Assembly: GCF_910592395.1 (NCBI RefSeq)
Contig: NC_088317.1
Location: 15,502,001 to 15,566,000 of the forward strand
Direction: 5' to 3'
Length of the DNA: 64,000 nucleotides
From: Lineus longissimus
Lineage: Eukaryota > Nemertea > Pilidiophora > Heteronemertea > Lineidae
A model generated the notes under the pieces. It was not told the DNA's origin. It was given only the letters and a program-made list of their open reading frames with translations, and did not search any database. Position 1 is the first letter of the stretch. Each line of letters opens with the position of its first letter. Position numbers and translations under genes: made by a program. Below are positions 24,713-37,397 of the stretch, piece after piece.

Positions 24713-26130
24713 GGCACGTTTCTTAACTGCTAGGGCTATGAACTTGAAACTTTGTACACAGAATGCCCTAGGTCAGCTGACCTCTGACACTGATTTTTGG
24801 TCCGATCTGATTCTCTGTTTGGCCACCAGGGGGCCAAATGTCGATATCTAAAAAGTGTGATATCTCGCTTATTAGTGACTTGTTTTCGATAAAACTTTTG
24901 TTGTAGGTACTCATAGCAAATATACATTTTATATTATACGGGTTTTTAATTTGACCTTGTTTTCAAGGTCACAGAGGTCATATGGCGTAAATTGGCCATT
25001 AGAGTGTAAACTATGGCACGTTTCTTAACCACTAAAGCTATGAACTTGAAACTTGGTACATATAACCCCCTATATCACATAGCCTCTGGTGCTGAATTTT
25101 GGTTTGATCTGATTCTCCACTTTGCCACCAGGGGGCCAAAAGTGGATATCTAAAAAGTGTGATATCTCGCTTATAAGTGACTTGTTTTCGATAAAATTTT
25201 TATGGTAGGTACTCTTAGGAAGAATACATCACATATCTTACGGGTTTTCAATTTGACCTACTTTTCAAGGTCACAGAGGTCATATGGCGTAAATTGGCCG
25301 TTAGAGTGTAAACTATGGCACGTTTCTTAACCACTAAAGCTATGAACTTGAAACTTGGTACATATAACCCCCTATATCACATAGCCTCTGGTGCTGAATT
25401 TCAGTTTGATCTGATTCTCAACTTTGCCACCAGGGGGCCAAAAGTGGATATCTAAAAAGTGTGATATCTCGCTTATAAGTGACTTGTTTTCGATAAAATT
25501 TTTATGGTAGGTACTCTTAGGAAGAATACATCACATGTCTTACGGGTTTTCAATTTGACCTACTTTTCAAGGTCACAGAGGTCATATGGCGTAAATTGGC
25601 CGTTAGAGTGTAAACTATGGCACGTTTCTTAACCAGTAAAGCTATGAACTTGAAACTTGGTGCATATAACCCCCTACATCAGATAACCTTTGATGCCGAA
25701 TTTTGGCCTGATCTGATTCTTTATTCGGCCACCAGGGGGCCATAATGGAAAAAGGAAGAAGTGCAATATCTTGCTTATTTGAGTGAATTGTTTTCGATAA
25801 AATTTTTATGGCAGGGACTTCTAGCAAGGATACACCACATGTCCTACGATTTTTGGATTTGACCTCCTTTTCTAGGTCACAGAGGTCAAATGGCGTAAAT
25901 TGGCCATTAGAGTGTAACTATGGCACGTTTCTTAACTGCTGAAGCTATGAACTTGAAAGTTGGTACATGTAACCCCCTACATCAGATAATCTCTGACACC
26001 GAATTTTGGCCTGATCTGATTCTTGATTTGGCCACCAGGGAGTCAAAACTGAAAAAGTAGGACATGCAATATCTCGCTTATTAATGACTTTTTTTCGATG
26101 AATTTTTTATTGCAGGGACTCTTAGCAATC
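24713..26130 (+). repeat. 302-bp satellite, about 4.7 units
   Basis: The landmark ggcacgtttcttaac recurs at about 24713, 25015, 25317, 25619 and 25922, giving periods of 302, 302, 302 and 303 bp. Each unit also carries gctatgaacttgaaactt, gccaccagggggcca, a gtgatatctcgcttat-like segment and aaggtcacagaggtca. Units 2 and 3 are almost identical, while the outer units are more diverged, as expected from unequal exchange. The minus-strand open frames at 24736-24927 and 25642-25827 are the same repeat read in the same frame, not genes. Confidence 0.95.
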
Positions 26131-26363
26131 ACACGATATTGATCTTGTTGATGTCATAGACAATTATTGGTTGGATCATAAACTTATATATACTGCCCTG
26201 TCTTATTACTAGACATCAATACACATCTAAAAAAAGTCTTCATGCCTGATTGTGTTCACCATATTCACCTCTAAACTAAGCATGATCCTGCCTACTAAAA
26301 GATGTATACGGTGAGCACAATGGCCCCTGGCCGTTTCATTCATCTCATCCTATGGATGAATGT

Positions 26364-26640
26364 GGCTGTTGAAGTGTTATTTGGATTGTGGGTCATGTAG
26401 ATCCTATAGGGCGATCATGAAGGTGTTAACCAGGAAGTCCCCCTCGAGACAAACAGATTGGTATTCTTCAGTTCCTTCTCTGTGATTAGGGGTGGGCTAG
26501 TGGCTGTCGAAGTGATACTTGGATTTTGGGTCACGTAGATCTTTATGGTTCGACAATGAAGGTGTTAACCAGGAGGCCCCCTCGAGACAGATTGATATCC
26601 TTCAGTTCCTTCTCCGTGTTATGGCAGCTGATATGATCAC
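26364..26640 (+). repeat. 148-bp duplication before CASK exon
   Basis: The first unit (ggctgttgaagtg ... aaggtgttaaccaggaagtc ... ccttctctgtg) is followed 148 bp later by a second (ggctgtcgaagtg ... aaggtgttaaccaggaggcc ... ccttctccgtg). A third, degraded start appears near 26633. The array ends about 180 bp before the exon at 26821. Confidence 0.8.
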
Positions 26641-26785
26641 GCTTGGACCGAGATATATCTTGTGTTCCCGGGGCAGGGGTACTTGTTGTCCAATTTGATA
26701 GATACCTCGAATGGCAACAAGGGCATTAACGTGATCATCAGCTTCCACTAACCTCATCAGACGTGGCGAATATGAGGCCACATGA

Positions 26786-26899
<114 letters not shown>

Positions 26900-26967
26900 T
26901 AAGTGCATGATCTACGGGCTTTACAGACCAGGGATATGTGGTGAAGAAGGTTATAGGGACAGCCAAT

Positions 26968-26997
26968 GGGTTTGTGTACAGTGAGGCAGTGACAAGG
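26968..26997 (+). pseudogene. Decayed copy 1 of CASK exon 3' end
   Basis: This 30-bp segment (gggtttgtgtacagtgaggc, then agtgacaagg) matches 26870-26899 at all but three positions and still reads [10 protein letters not shown] in frame. The homology extends upstream more loosely (gttatagggacagccaat against attgtcaaacgtgcaact). The donor gtaagt has become gaggta, so it cannot splice as the original does. It lies 98 bp after the real copy. Confidence 0.8.
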
Positions 26998-27126
26998 GAG
27001 GTAGTGGTTCCCGAACTACGGTCATTACACATGTTACAGACCAGGGATATGTGGTGAAAAAGGGTATAGGGACTGTGAGCTACGGGGCAGGGATATGTGG
27101 TGATGAAGGTTATAGGGACAGCCAAT

Positions 27127-27156
27127 GGGTTTGTCTACAGTGAGGCAGTGACAAGG
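27127..27156 (+). pseudogene. Decayed copy 2 of CASK exon 3' end
   Basis: This is the same 30-bp segment (gggtttgtctacagtgaggc, then agtgacaagg), 159 bp after copy 1 and 257 bp after the true exon end, with two mismatches to the exon. It reads [10 protein letters not shown]. The donor position is gagtta. The 159-bp unit also contains cagggatatgtggtga and ggttatagggacagccaat, shared with copy 1, showing that copies 1 and 2 duplicated together with intron sequence. Confidence 0.8.
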
Positions 27157-28080
27157 GAGTTAGTGGTTAAGCACTCCTGTCTTGTTCCTGTTGGGCTTCC
27201 TTCATGTTCCTGTCACGTTGCCGCAATCTGAGACGGTGTATCCGTCATAAAAATGATGCGATGTCATCTTTTTTGGCGTGACGCAAAAGTCACAATATCT
27301 CAGAACACACAGCAGAATTTCTCTTTTACTGGAAGCTACATGAGAGCTTGGCCAGAATTGGTGGATCACCCGCACAGGGCTCTTTCGAAGAGATGAAGTG
27401 GAACAAGGAGTAGAGACAGGCCCTGCAAAAGATGGTCTCATTTGAAAATTCAGCAGAACTAGAAATATAGTGGAGAAATCCCACAGATGCTGAATTCCAT
27501 GTTGGCATGGAGACATCTATAAGTTATTGAAAAGGCTTAGGGTGAAGGGATGAAGAAACGAAACTGGCTGCTAAGCCTAGATATTTTTTCGGAAGATGAT
27601 GCAAGAGGTAAGCCTGCGGGGCAGTCCTGAGTATGTATTTCATCCCCATTGAATGCCTGGTCATTGCCCATTTTAGCTTGGTGCCAAGGTATTTACTGAT
27701 ATGATGTCTGTTAAAAAATGTAGGAAAATATTTCTAGTTACGACACAAAAACTGAAATTTTTTAAAACATTTCGATGGTGTATGGTTGACAAGCACACAG
27801 TGACACATGCCTTTACAATTCAACTGATCATCAGTCATGTCAGTTGTGATCACTATGCATGCATGGATATCATATGAAGCACATAAGACGATCTTTTGTC
27901 GCATGCAATGATCATTGCAGGTCGCTGCAACAAAAATCGTTTGCATGGTGCTTGAGAATTCTCAAAACCTATTGACACACACATCTTTGATGTGCTCCAT
28001 GCAATTAGCACATCACATGCACGTCATGATTGAACTATTTTGGGACTGAAAATACACTTCTAAAACCTTTTCAATTTCAG

Positions 28081-28256
28081 TCATTACATACGGCAGATAT
28101 TGGAGGCTCTCCGCTACTGCCATGAGAATGATATCATCCACCGGGACATGAAGCCACACTGTGTCCTATTGGCGTGTAAAGAGAACTCCGCGCCCGTCAA
28201 ACTTGGCGGGTTCGGCGTCGCCATTCAACTACCAGAATCAGGGAAAATTAGTGGAG
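28081..28256 (+). CDS. CASK: CASK exon: catalytic loop and GFG motif
   Basis: The acceptor is tcaatttcag/tcattac and the donor is ggag/gtaggt. The first base completes Ser, and the exon leaves in phase 1 (G of Gly). It encodes [20 protein letters not shown], then [20 protein letters not shown], then [21 protein letters not shown] with the catalytic Asp is present. The catalytic-loop Asn of ordinary kinases is Cys here (RDMKPHC), and the metal-binding DFG is GFG. These two changes define CASK and underlie its Mg-independent, weak kinase activity in studied animals. The exon size and boundaries match the vertebrate gene. Confidence 0.97.
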
Positions 28257-31200
28257 GTAGGTATATAGGTCTGGAACTGACCTCATTATGATTGCCTGGT
28301 CTTGGGTATTCGTTGTTTTGGGGAGGGGAACGCTTTGCTATTTCCTTTACTTGATCATGTTGGTGAAACAGGTATCTTCCTGGGATGTGTGGATTTACTG
28401 AAACCAATTTTTCACACCTTTTTTGCAAAGAGATCAAATTTTCACAAATTTTAATGTGGCAGATTACGAAACTTCTGTTTTCAATTTTTTTTTCCCGCGT
28501 GTCAGTTATGCGCAAGTGATCTGAAAAAAATGAAACACTCGTGAAAGTATGTGTTCTGTTTCATTTGCTGGTATCAGTTGGTAGGTTTGAGGGGTGGTCA
28601 TACCAAACCTATCATCTTGTGCATGTTGTACTCTTGAAACACTCAGCAGCAAAAACCTACAGCCGTGTAGCGAGGTCAAAGATGAGGGTACTGACTGAGT
28701 AAATGTCTGAAGACAGTTCAATAATTATGTCGAGATTTTTGGGGGAAACTTGGCTCATATAAATATTGACCGTTTGACATATTTGCTTTGAGTTTCTAGG
28801 ATAAGGATTAGGCTAAGGTCCGCTCTCTGACCTCTTGAAAGATAATCGACTGGGTTGATGGTTGATGTACATGATAAAAGCAGTACATGCACATGATAAA
28901 AGCAATAGGCACTCTGAATTCTCAATAGTGCATGTGCATGTATGTCACTATGTATTCTTTGCACTGTATGATATGTGGATGGGTCCATTTGGTGATTCTC
29001 TGTACCTGCACATTTTCTTTGCTTTATCAAGTGGTGGCTGTAAAGGAATTATATTGAATGTTGTTCAAAGGCATTATGAAACATTTCACACATTAGGCCT
29101 ACCAGATTCTTCCATAAATAGATAAGCACTATGCTTTTAAATCATAAATTTGAGGTGAAGAAGGAGTTAAACAAAAATATTTGTGTTCGCCAGAAAACCT
29201 TTAACATGTTTAACATGTTTAAAGGTCTTTCTAAAGATCAAAAGCCATTATTTCTTAGAGTGTATCCTAATTGACCTATCTAAGTCTGTGGAATATATCC
29301 CTCATGATACTCTTGTGCAGATCGAGATCTCGGAACGAATCTGTAGGAATATGGAGAACTAGATTACAACACTGCCATCTTGGAAGAGACACTCCAACTT
29401 ATCTCATGGCAAACTTCGATGGGGGGCTAGATTTCAAGGGGTAGTGTTGCTACATCTGGCAAGCCTGGGGTAACCAACTAGATCTAGATCTTTCGAGTCA
29501 TATTTTGTGTCAAACATGTCGAATGTTTCCAGATAAGCCCTTGCACTACCATCAACAGATCTGGCATTATAACTGGGAAGACCGTGAGGGTAAGAGACTG
29601 GTAGAGGGTGCCTTCACCAAAACTGCATTTGACTGCTGCATGGGGTGTTTTGACTAGTTTAATACTTGGCAGGGGCCTGGGCAGTTTGAATTCCGATGAT
29701 GACCTAACAGCTCTAAAATAAATTATGGTTTGGTCAGTTTTTTCGAACTTGATTAACAAGTCAAATAATTTCACATTTCCACCTGTCAATTTCGATAACA
29801 ATTTTCTTTAATTGGATGCTAAAGCTTGGAGTACACAGAAATAAATATCTGAGAGGTCATTAGGCACGTCAGGCATGTTAGGTAGAAGTGGGTTTTTTTC
29901 AGTTCAAAATATTCCATTTTGAATCATAATCATTCTGGCCTACAATTACTTGTCATCTTACTGACGGTTAATCTGCAATGGGGTTGCTTCCTTGATAATT
30001 ATTGCTTTATAAGTGGAGCATTCGTCTAAAACTGCAGCAAAAGCAACTTCAAGCATGTTTTGGAAACAAGCACACAACCTATCTGGTGACAATCAGGTGC
30101 CATCTTGTGTCAATGCCATCTGGTGACAATGCTGAGCATCTACCATCTTTCAAAGCATACCACTTCTACTCTCATAATCTGAAGCATGCAGTGCCGATGT
30201 GCGATCATGAAATCTTCTTCAAATTCTACATAGACCAGGATTACATGGAGTTTCTTATTGTCACTTGTGACTGGTAAATGTCACTTATCACGATCATGTT
30301 TGTAACAGACTTTGGCTAGAAAGCGTGACATGAACTGTGGGTGATAGGTGACATCGTGAATCCTATGTAGCCCGTTCTTTAAGCTAGGTGCACACAGAGC
30401 TTAGTGCCTGTGTGATCGCAGCCGCAAGGCTTTGTCTGTGTGCACTGGAGACCGCAGCCATTTAGTTCTTGCGTCCCGGGGCGCAGTCAGAATCGCAAGG
30501 ATCAAAATGATTTGATATTTGTCGGAGCCGTATTTGCCGCAGCCATAGGACGCAAGGCTGCGCAAGCAGTTTGCACCGCTCGCCTGCGCGTTGATAGAAT
30601 TTGCCGACAATCAATTACCTCTCGACCAATCAAATCGTTGCTGTTACACCACATGATTTCAAGATGGCAGCGCCCACAGACATACATGGTTGAAGAATGG
30701 AACCAGGAGCGAGATGAAACATTGGTGATGATTTGGCGTCGTCGATGTCACACATGATCGCAACAGTCTAGAGGATTGCGTCGTCACATAACTTTGGGGG
30801 ATACGGCTTGCAGCTGCGATCACGCAGTCACAAGCTCTGTGTGCACCTAGCTTTAGATACGACTTCCTCGTTATCAACGTGATACTTAGTAAGTAATAAT
30901 TGACAACATGAACTCTTTGTAAACTTGACCTTCTAGGTGAAAATGTGAATTATTTGATTGACATCTGCAGCAGTTGGCACTTTGGACTAAACCTTTTTGG
31001 CAAACTATTCATTAGGCTTTTGGCTTGTATTATACGTACACACTCAAGGTTATAGTGAGGATGCTGCACATTGAAAGCATAGTTTTGTTGCACAGTTGTA
31101 CAGCACGAGGAATCTGGGAACACACACAACACCTAATCATACAAGGATGAGACTTTTCCCATATTCGAAGGATTTCTATTGTTCCTCTCTTAAAAAGAGC

Positions 31201-32079
31201 TTAATGTGTCAGGGCATAGAGCTATGCCTCATCTCTCTGTAGAAATTTTCAAAATCAGACAAAACTAACCACTTTAGAGGCATATTTTGCCAGGACAGTT
31301 TTCACATGCACAAATTTTCAGTTTATGCTCGGGTCACTGTCACATCCGGGATTAAAGTCTTGCAGAATTTCTTTTAGCTGGTGGTTTCTGCAAGTCATAT
31401 CAGGGCAGGGTATTCCACTGGCTGGTGGTGACATGCACAGATTTATGTAAATAAGTCCACATAGATGATGTGAATATAGATTATGTACAAATTATAGCTA
31501 AACTAACATTATTGCCAAGAATGGTGTTGGCTGGGGAGACTGCATGATCAACCAGTTGACTGCTATCTGTTTTGTTGTTACATTTAGCAATCAGAAAAAT
31601 TTAATGCCAGGTAATTAGGGCTTTACAAGAACAGATCTGTGCATGCAACTAATCTTCGTTTATTTCATCTCATGTCAGATTTCAGGGCAAAAATACAGCA
31701 CCCTGTTGACAAGTATCACCTTGTTGCAACCACTCCAAGTATTCCTCAGTTGCAACCTCTCCCAAATATCCACAAAGTATCATTAAGAACACAGACATTT
31801 TTGAAGTTAAGAACTGTCCTTTTGGTTAAGACACTTGTCCTGATTCTGGAGGCATTTTATTTTTTCCAACATCTTCTCAAAAGTGCTCATCTAAAGGGGA
31901 AAAGTAAGGATTCTTTTCAGGAGAATTTTGAAATTCGAACTCGAAAAAAACTGGTCCTTTTGGCAAGCAGGTGAAGTATTTACAAAACTGGTAATGTACA
32001 CTGTTTCCTTTCTCACCACTTTTGACAAGAATCTTCACCGATGATATTTACAATAAACAATATTTTCTTCTTATTGCAG
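28257..32079 (+). other. CASK: CASK intron
   Basis: Non-coding apart from a Harbinger-like MITE at 30382-30852. A short tandem copy of acatgataaaagca sits near 28869-28905, and a gtttaacat doublet near 29200. Open frames such as 31639-31974 lack recognisable domains or splice support. Confidence 0.65.
30382..30852. mobile_element. MITE, PIF/Harbinger-like, TTA target duplication
   Basis: The ends are inverted repeats of about 45 bp: the left end starts agctaggtgcacacagagct and continues to gtgatcgcagccgcaag. The reverse-complemented right end starts agctaggtgcacacagagct and continues to gtgatcgcagctgcaag. Directly outside both ends is tta (30379-30381 and 30853-30855), a 3-bp target duplication typical of PIF/Harbinger transposons. 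The 471-bp body is GC-rich and has no transposase; the open frames inside it (for example 30440-30757) look incidental. High similarity of the ends suggests fairly recent insertion. Confidence 0.85.
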
Positions 32080-32255
32080 GCCGGATTGGGACTCCACATT
32101 TTATGGCCCCGGAAGTGATTAACCGGGAGCCGTACGGCAAACCGGTCGACGTTTGGGGCTGTGGTGTCATGTTATTTATATTATTGAGCGGCACTCTTCC
32201 ATTCTGCGGAACAAAAGACAGATTATTCGATGCCATATCAGAAGGTCGCTATTAT
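32080..32255 (+). CDS. CASK: CASK exon: activation segment, APE, alpha-F
   Basis: The acceptor is ttcttattgcag/gccgg and the donor is tattat/gtaagt. The first two bases complete Gly and the exon ends in phase 0. It encodes [20 protein letters not shown], then [20 protein letters not shown], then [23 protein letters not shown] is the APE motif and DVWGCGV the alpha-F Asp-Trp segment that anchors the regulatory spine. Compared with the vertebrate protein the match is about four in five by eye, with most changes near the C-terminal end of the exon. Confidence 0.97.
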
Positions 32256-32717
32256 GTAAGTTGTGGGTTTGTATCAACACATGGTCGAGAGTGATTCACT
32301 CCCCAAAAGAGTAGCAAAATTGCTGGTTTTATATCTAACAGAGATAACTTTAGATAATATGCTGTGCAAATGAATTTGGATTTTGAATCGAATTGCAAAT
32401 CAAGGGTGAGTTGAGACCTTTGGGAAATTGTCTGAAAATAAAGACCAAGCGAAATGACGTGAAGTAAGTCTGTAGAGTGTGTAATTTGAGAACAGATGCT
32501 CAACCTGCATTTTCACATTAAGTACTAACTTCTACAATGATCAGAGGTGGCCTTCAAGTGCTCAAAAAAACACTCCTGAATAACCAATTGCCTGTGCCCG
32601 GTGATTTCTTTTGAAAAAAACACTTGGCCTTTTTCATTCAGTCTACTTGAGTAGCTCTTATTACCAGATTAGCTTCGTTGATTTCATGAGCGATGAGATT
32701 GTTATCTCAATTTACAG
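32256..32717 (+). other. CASK: Short CASK intron
   Basis: A 462-bp AT-rich intron between two phase-0 ends. I see no repeat or other feature in it. Confidence 0.8.
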
Positions 32718-32840
32718 ATGAATCCCAGGCAATGGGACTATATCTCAGACGATGCAAAGGACCTTGTCCACAGAATGCTAGAAAAAGACCCAGACAGGAG
32801 GATTACAGTAGAAGAAGCCTTACAGCACAAATGGGTAAAG
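32718..32840 (+). CDS. CASK: CASK exon: end of kinase C-lobe
   Basis: The acceptor is tcaatttacag/atgaatcc and the donor is gtaaag/gtgcgt. The exon is phase 0 on both sides, 41 codons, encoding [20 protein letters not shown], then [20 protein letters not shown] and K. This is the alpha-G to alpha-I part: the conserved Arg of DPDRR closes the C-lobe, and ITVEEAL..HKWV is the standard end of a CaMK domain. The starting ATG is an internal Met, as in the vertebrate exon. Confidence 0.96.
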
Positions 32841-35539
32841 GTGCGTATCCTGAGGGCAGATATGGTAAAAGTAAATTGACCTATTGACCTATAGTATAGT
32901 GAATTTTACAAAAAATATTGAATTTCTGTCTTGGAAAAATTGAATTTTGGCCAAGGTAGGCTAGCTCCTTAGCGTTTCCCACATGAATTCACGATGTCGA
33001 AGACATCATCCCATTTCTACGCTTGTGTCCTGAGTAGATTTGTGAAAACTGAACTTGGTACAACATTTGTGGCAGTTGATGAGATGAACTGTTGTGTTTC
33101 ATCAGGCAATTTCATGAGGTAAGTTTAGACAAGAGTTGATTTCTCCACTTCGAGATGAGGTAATCGTAACCAGCGTCCAGTAAAGCCTATAGTCAAAATA
33201 AAAAAGTTAGGACGGTGGGCAACCTTTGCGGTCATCTCGCCAAATGAGTGATTTCTTTTCACTGATATGACGATACCTACATGTAGTCATTGATTTAATC
33301 GTCTACATGTATTGGTCCAAAAAATGTTTTCTTTCTAAATCTTCCCGAAACTTTGTAAATTTTTTCCAGAATCCTCCTTCGTATTCTATGATGAAGAGAG
33401 TTAAATTTTATGTAGGTTTGATGTGGCCAGCTATAAGTTTTGTGACACCACATCACCGGGTCTGGGACGCATTCTTATTCTGGTCTGGGAAATCAAGTTA
33501 GGATGAGCAGAATTGTCACCGTGTAGAGTTTTGGAGTATTTTGATTTTAAAAAAAGGTTATGAAACTACTCTTTGAAACGAGAGTATCAAAATACTCTTT
33601 TTGACCAACGTTAATGAATAAATATTCCATGCCTGCTGGATTTTCACTAGCATGATGAGGAGTACATTTTTTAGGTTGTCGTTTCTGTTTCCTTGCCTTT
33701 GTTCGTTGACTGTAAAATAAAAATCATTTTGCTGTCCAGTAATGTAGAAGGACAAATTGTTTGAGGTAATCTCTACGTGGTGGATGTTCCTAAACTGAGA
33801 ATGCGTCCTGACCTGAAGGCTGCTGTATATACTGGTGACCAGATGATGACAATTTTAGGGCATCATCAGACTTTAGAGAATAGGAAATTTGGTCATGTTG
33901 ATCAGAAAACTTAGAGAGTCCTTAGTGTTTTCAAAGTTCTGATCATGATTAACTTTTACTTAAGACAAAACAAGAGAGTAAATTGTGCCCATTCAATTCT
34001 AATTTTTACCATTGATGGGACATGTGGGACAAAATTGTACTACTTGAAATTTTATGATAAAAGACTGGAGGCCAGAAATTATCACATGATGTACCAGTAT
34101 ACACAACCAGAACACTGCTAAGCGCTCAACACTCCGATGTGCTGAAATATTGTTGAACATGTTGAACAAACTGAACTAAACAAGTTATCAATGATGTGGT
34201 CTAACTTTTGGTCATTATCTTGCGTTGTCAGTGGTACATATGCTTTACTTGTAAGCCTTGTTTATCAAACAATTTGAAAGGCACTGCAATTGTTGGCTTT
34301 CAGACATTTTTTTGTACAACACTTATATTTGATTAGGAGATAGTAGTGGTATTTTTCATCACGATAATCTAGTGAAAAGTAATAATCTCTTCACTCAAGT
34401 CGTGTCTGTACTGTTGTTAATACCAAGGATCGACTGGTCTTTACTAATTATTGATAATACCCTTTGCTTTCATTGGTGCCTTTGCTGTAACTGTCTATTA
34501 GGCCTTTGCGTTCATATAGACATTTGTGCCATATGCTTTTAATGTTGACAACCAGCTTTAGTTTAGACAGAAAATGTTAGACACTACTGTCTCACTTTGA
34601 TGTTGTTTGTAAAGTATTGAGGGAAATGTTGTCTGCTAGCAAGTGTAAATGGAGACTCAAGAATTCAAGGAGTTCGAAACAAGGTTACGGTCGTTCCTAC
34701 GCCATGGTATTCGATACTGAATTGCTTCCATCGATTAATCGCAAGGAAAAGTCGATGTTGCTGATGTTATAGTTCAGAATGATTCTATTAGGGGCAAAGA
34801 TTCTTCAATCCATGCTGAAGAATCAGAGGGAAATATTTGACCCATCACACCAAATTGGGTTGTAAGTCGCCAGGCCTACTGTCACTGAATCATTGAGTAA
34901 GTTGCCGAAGAACCGCTATCTGACCTCGAAATATAATCTTGACTTTTAAAGAGAACTTTCATGGATTGGCACTTGGAGGTAGAGTAGGCTTGAAACATGC
35001 ATGATTGAATTTTTTTTTCATTCGTACTAATCAGGAATTCAATTTTCCCCAATTCTATTAGTTCCCCTAGTTAATGATTTCAACATGTCGAATGCTGTTT
35101 ATTCCTTGTTCAGTTTTGCTGAATTTGCTAATGTCAGTTCTTCATGTCCTGACTTAGACAATAAAATTTGATTGGTCGTGTTTCTTCTGAATATCCTGAA
35201 TCGAAGTATGGCCCCTGAATCGACTCGCTGTCTTCAGTGAAATGCTGTCAAGACTAAAGTGCTTCTATTCCGTGAACTTGTTGAAAGCTACAAATTCTAT
35301 CTTCAAAGTATCCCCTATTCTAGGTAATTTTACTAAAACATTTTTTCTCCCCATTCTCCCAGTGTTAATCATGTTAAAGTCTATCTCTATTGCCTTTTAC
35401 AAAGTTTTTCATAGTTTTTGATGCCTAATTTTCATGCCGTTTTCTTTTAATTCCTCCCTCTGTCATTGTCTGTGGTCAAAACTGCCCTATCCTGCAGTCA
35501 CAGTTTTACTACTAAAGATAAGCATATGTTTTTCTTCCC

Positions 35540-35880
35540 AATTGCCCTATTAGTTTCAGCCCAATTCAGCATCTTATGTGGCCAACTTGTTTGTCCAGTT
35601 TGCAAAGTTGCTCTTCTTCAGATTTTACCAATAATACCCATTTACCAATTGCCCTATCCAACCTAACAGTTTCAGCTCAATTTAGCTGTCCTCTGTGGCC
35701 AACTTGTGTGTACAGTTTGCAAAGTTGCTCTTCTTCAGACTTACCCATAAACCCATTTACCAATTGCCCTATCCAACCTAACAGTTTTAGCTCAATTTAG
35801 CTGTCCTCTGTGGCCAACTTGTCTGTCCAGTTTGCAAAGTTGGACTTCTTCAGATTTACCCATAATAGCCATTTATTATG
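35540..35880 (+). repeat. Tandem array, unit about 116 bp, three copies
   Basis: The landmark gtggccaacttg recurs at 35578, 35695 and 35810 (periods 117 and 115). Each unit has a gtttgcaaagttg segment, cttcttcaga, and an attgccctatccaacctaac segment between units. The plus-strand open frames 35466-35666 and 35576-35800 are this repeat in translation, not genes. Confidence 0.9.
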
Positions 35881-37328
35881 TCCAAGTTAACCATGTTAGC
35901 TATATAACTGTTTCAAGTTCATGTTTGCCATCTTTGCTACACAAAGTGTTCTGACCCTGAAAGAGATATGTTCTACCTACATGTTCTAGGTTAAAATAAA
36001 AAGCAAGCTTTATGATGTACATGTACTTGCATTGAACCCCTTCCAATAGATACGTGCAGTTCTTGAAGTCTTCCCTAGTCGCTGATGTTGCTGGTCTTCT
36101 TGGTTCCTTGTAGATTCTGATAGATGGCATCATACCAGTCTAGTTGTAACTGTTGCAAATAGTGTTCTTGCTGATTGGGATTCCTATTTCCCTTAAAGGC
36201 TGGGTACAACTGTTGTTGCGCTGTGACCTGCCCATATTTATCATATTGATGTTTAGATGCCTATTGTGCAGATTTCGTATAACCGGTATTGCATAAAACT
36301 TGATTTATGTATCACTTTCGTTAGTGTGAATATGCTGTGGTCTGCCTCTTTCTTTGCTGTGTAGTGAGGAAATTTGGTTGAAGTAAGGTTTAAAAAGTTA
36401 TGGGTGAATGTCTTTTGGTTCTCTCAGGAAAGGGTACAGTCCCAGTCACAAATGACATACCTTCTGCTTTGCGTAAGCTGCAAACAACCTAAACTACATG
36501 TATGAAAGTTTTGTTGAAAAAAACCAACAGAGATTTTTCATTAATAGAAAAGCCTCTACTGGGTGCATATTCATGTACATGTAGGCAAAAAAAACATCTT
36601 CTAAAGTGTACGTCTTGAGTGCAGCTCAGGCAATGATTACATTGGTCAGAGATTTCATGCAGCCTATACGCAGGGTTGGACGTATTTTGCATGTTAGTTT
36701 TATGATTGTACGCTCTGCATAACAAACATTGCAGACACGAATACAGGGTTGACAGTTTTGATTGGGACTGTTTTACATTACATCAAAGGTTAGTTCAATA
36801 CTGTGGTATGAATTGATAATTCTTTTAAAAATATGAATGTTTTTTTTCTTTTTTATCAACCTGTATTCTCGTCCCTAACCGTGTCTCCCTTGCCATTTCA
36901 AATATTCAGGACGTGGTAAATATCAGTCTATCATACACTTATCAAATGTTTTGAAAATTATGTTCCATTTTGCACTAATGTATTTTAGTTTGCACGTTTA
37001 CACAGCTTGTATCATTCAAACACAAAATACTTATCAAATATTCGCATTGAAGGTTATGTCCGTCTGCTAAAAACGAATGATTTCAGCTACTAAATATTTG
37101 ACCTATTCTTATACCATAAAATAGTGTCGCGGATGTTGGGAGGAAAAAAGAAAAAGAAAACGTGAATTATGTCTTACAAGGATTGCGCTTTATAGTGTAC
37201 AACAGTCTCAAAACCCTTTATGCGCATTCCTAGCCTAAACCAGAAACCTTTGTGGAGAAACCAACGATTGCACATGTCTGCTCTGAACTTGGACATTTCA
37301 GGACAGTTGGAGTGCCAAGTGGCTCTGG

Positions 37329-37397
37329 CCGCGCCTCAAATCCATGACCTTCTGATCACAAGTCGGACACTCTTCAACTACACCACTGCGTCATGAA
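37329..37397 (-). repeat. tRNA-like SINE head (degraded)
   Basis: The minus strand has gcagtggtgtagttgaagag as an A-box region, an anticodon-like gacttgtgatc, and a degenerate B box (ggatttgaggc). The order fits a tRNA-derived SINE but the B box departs from consensus. Confidence 0.4.

Noticed and set aside
24736-25827. Minus-strand frames sharing an APWWPN segment
   Set aside because: They are successive units of the 302-bp satellite read in the same frame, not genes.
30440-30757. 105-codon plus-strand frame
   Set aside because: Lies wholly inside the Harbinger-like MITE and has no transposase features.
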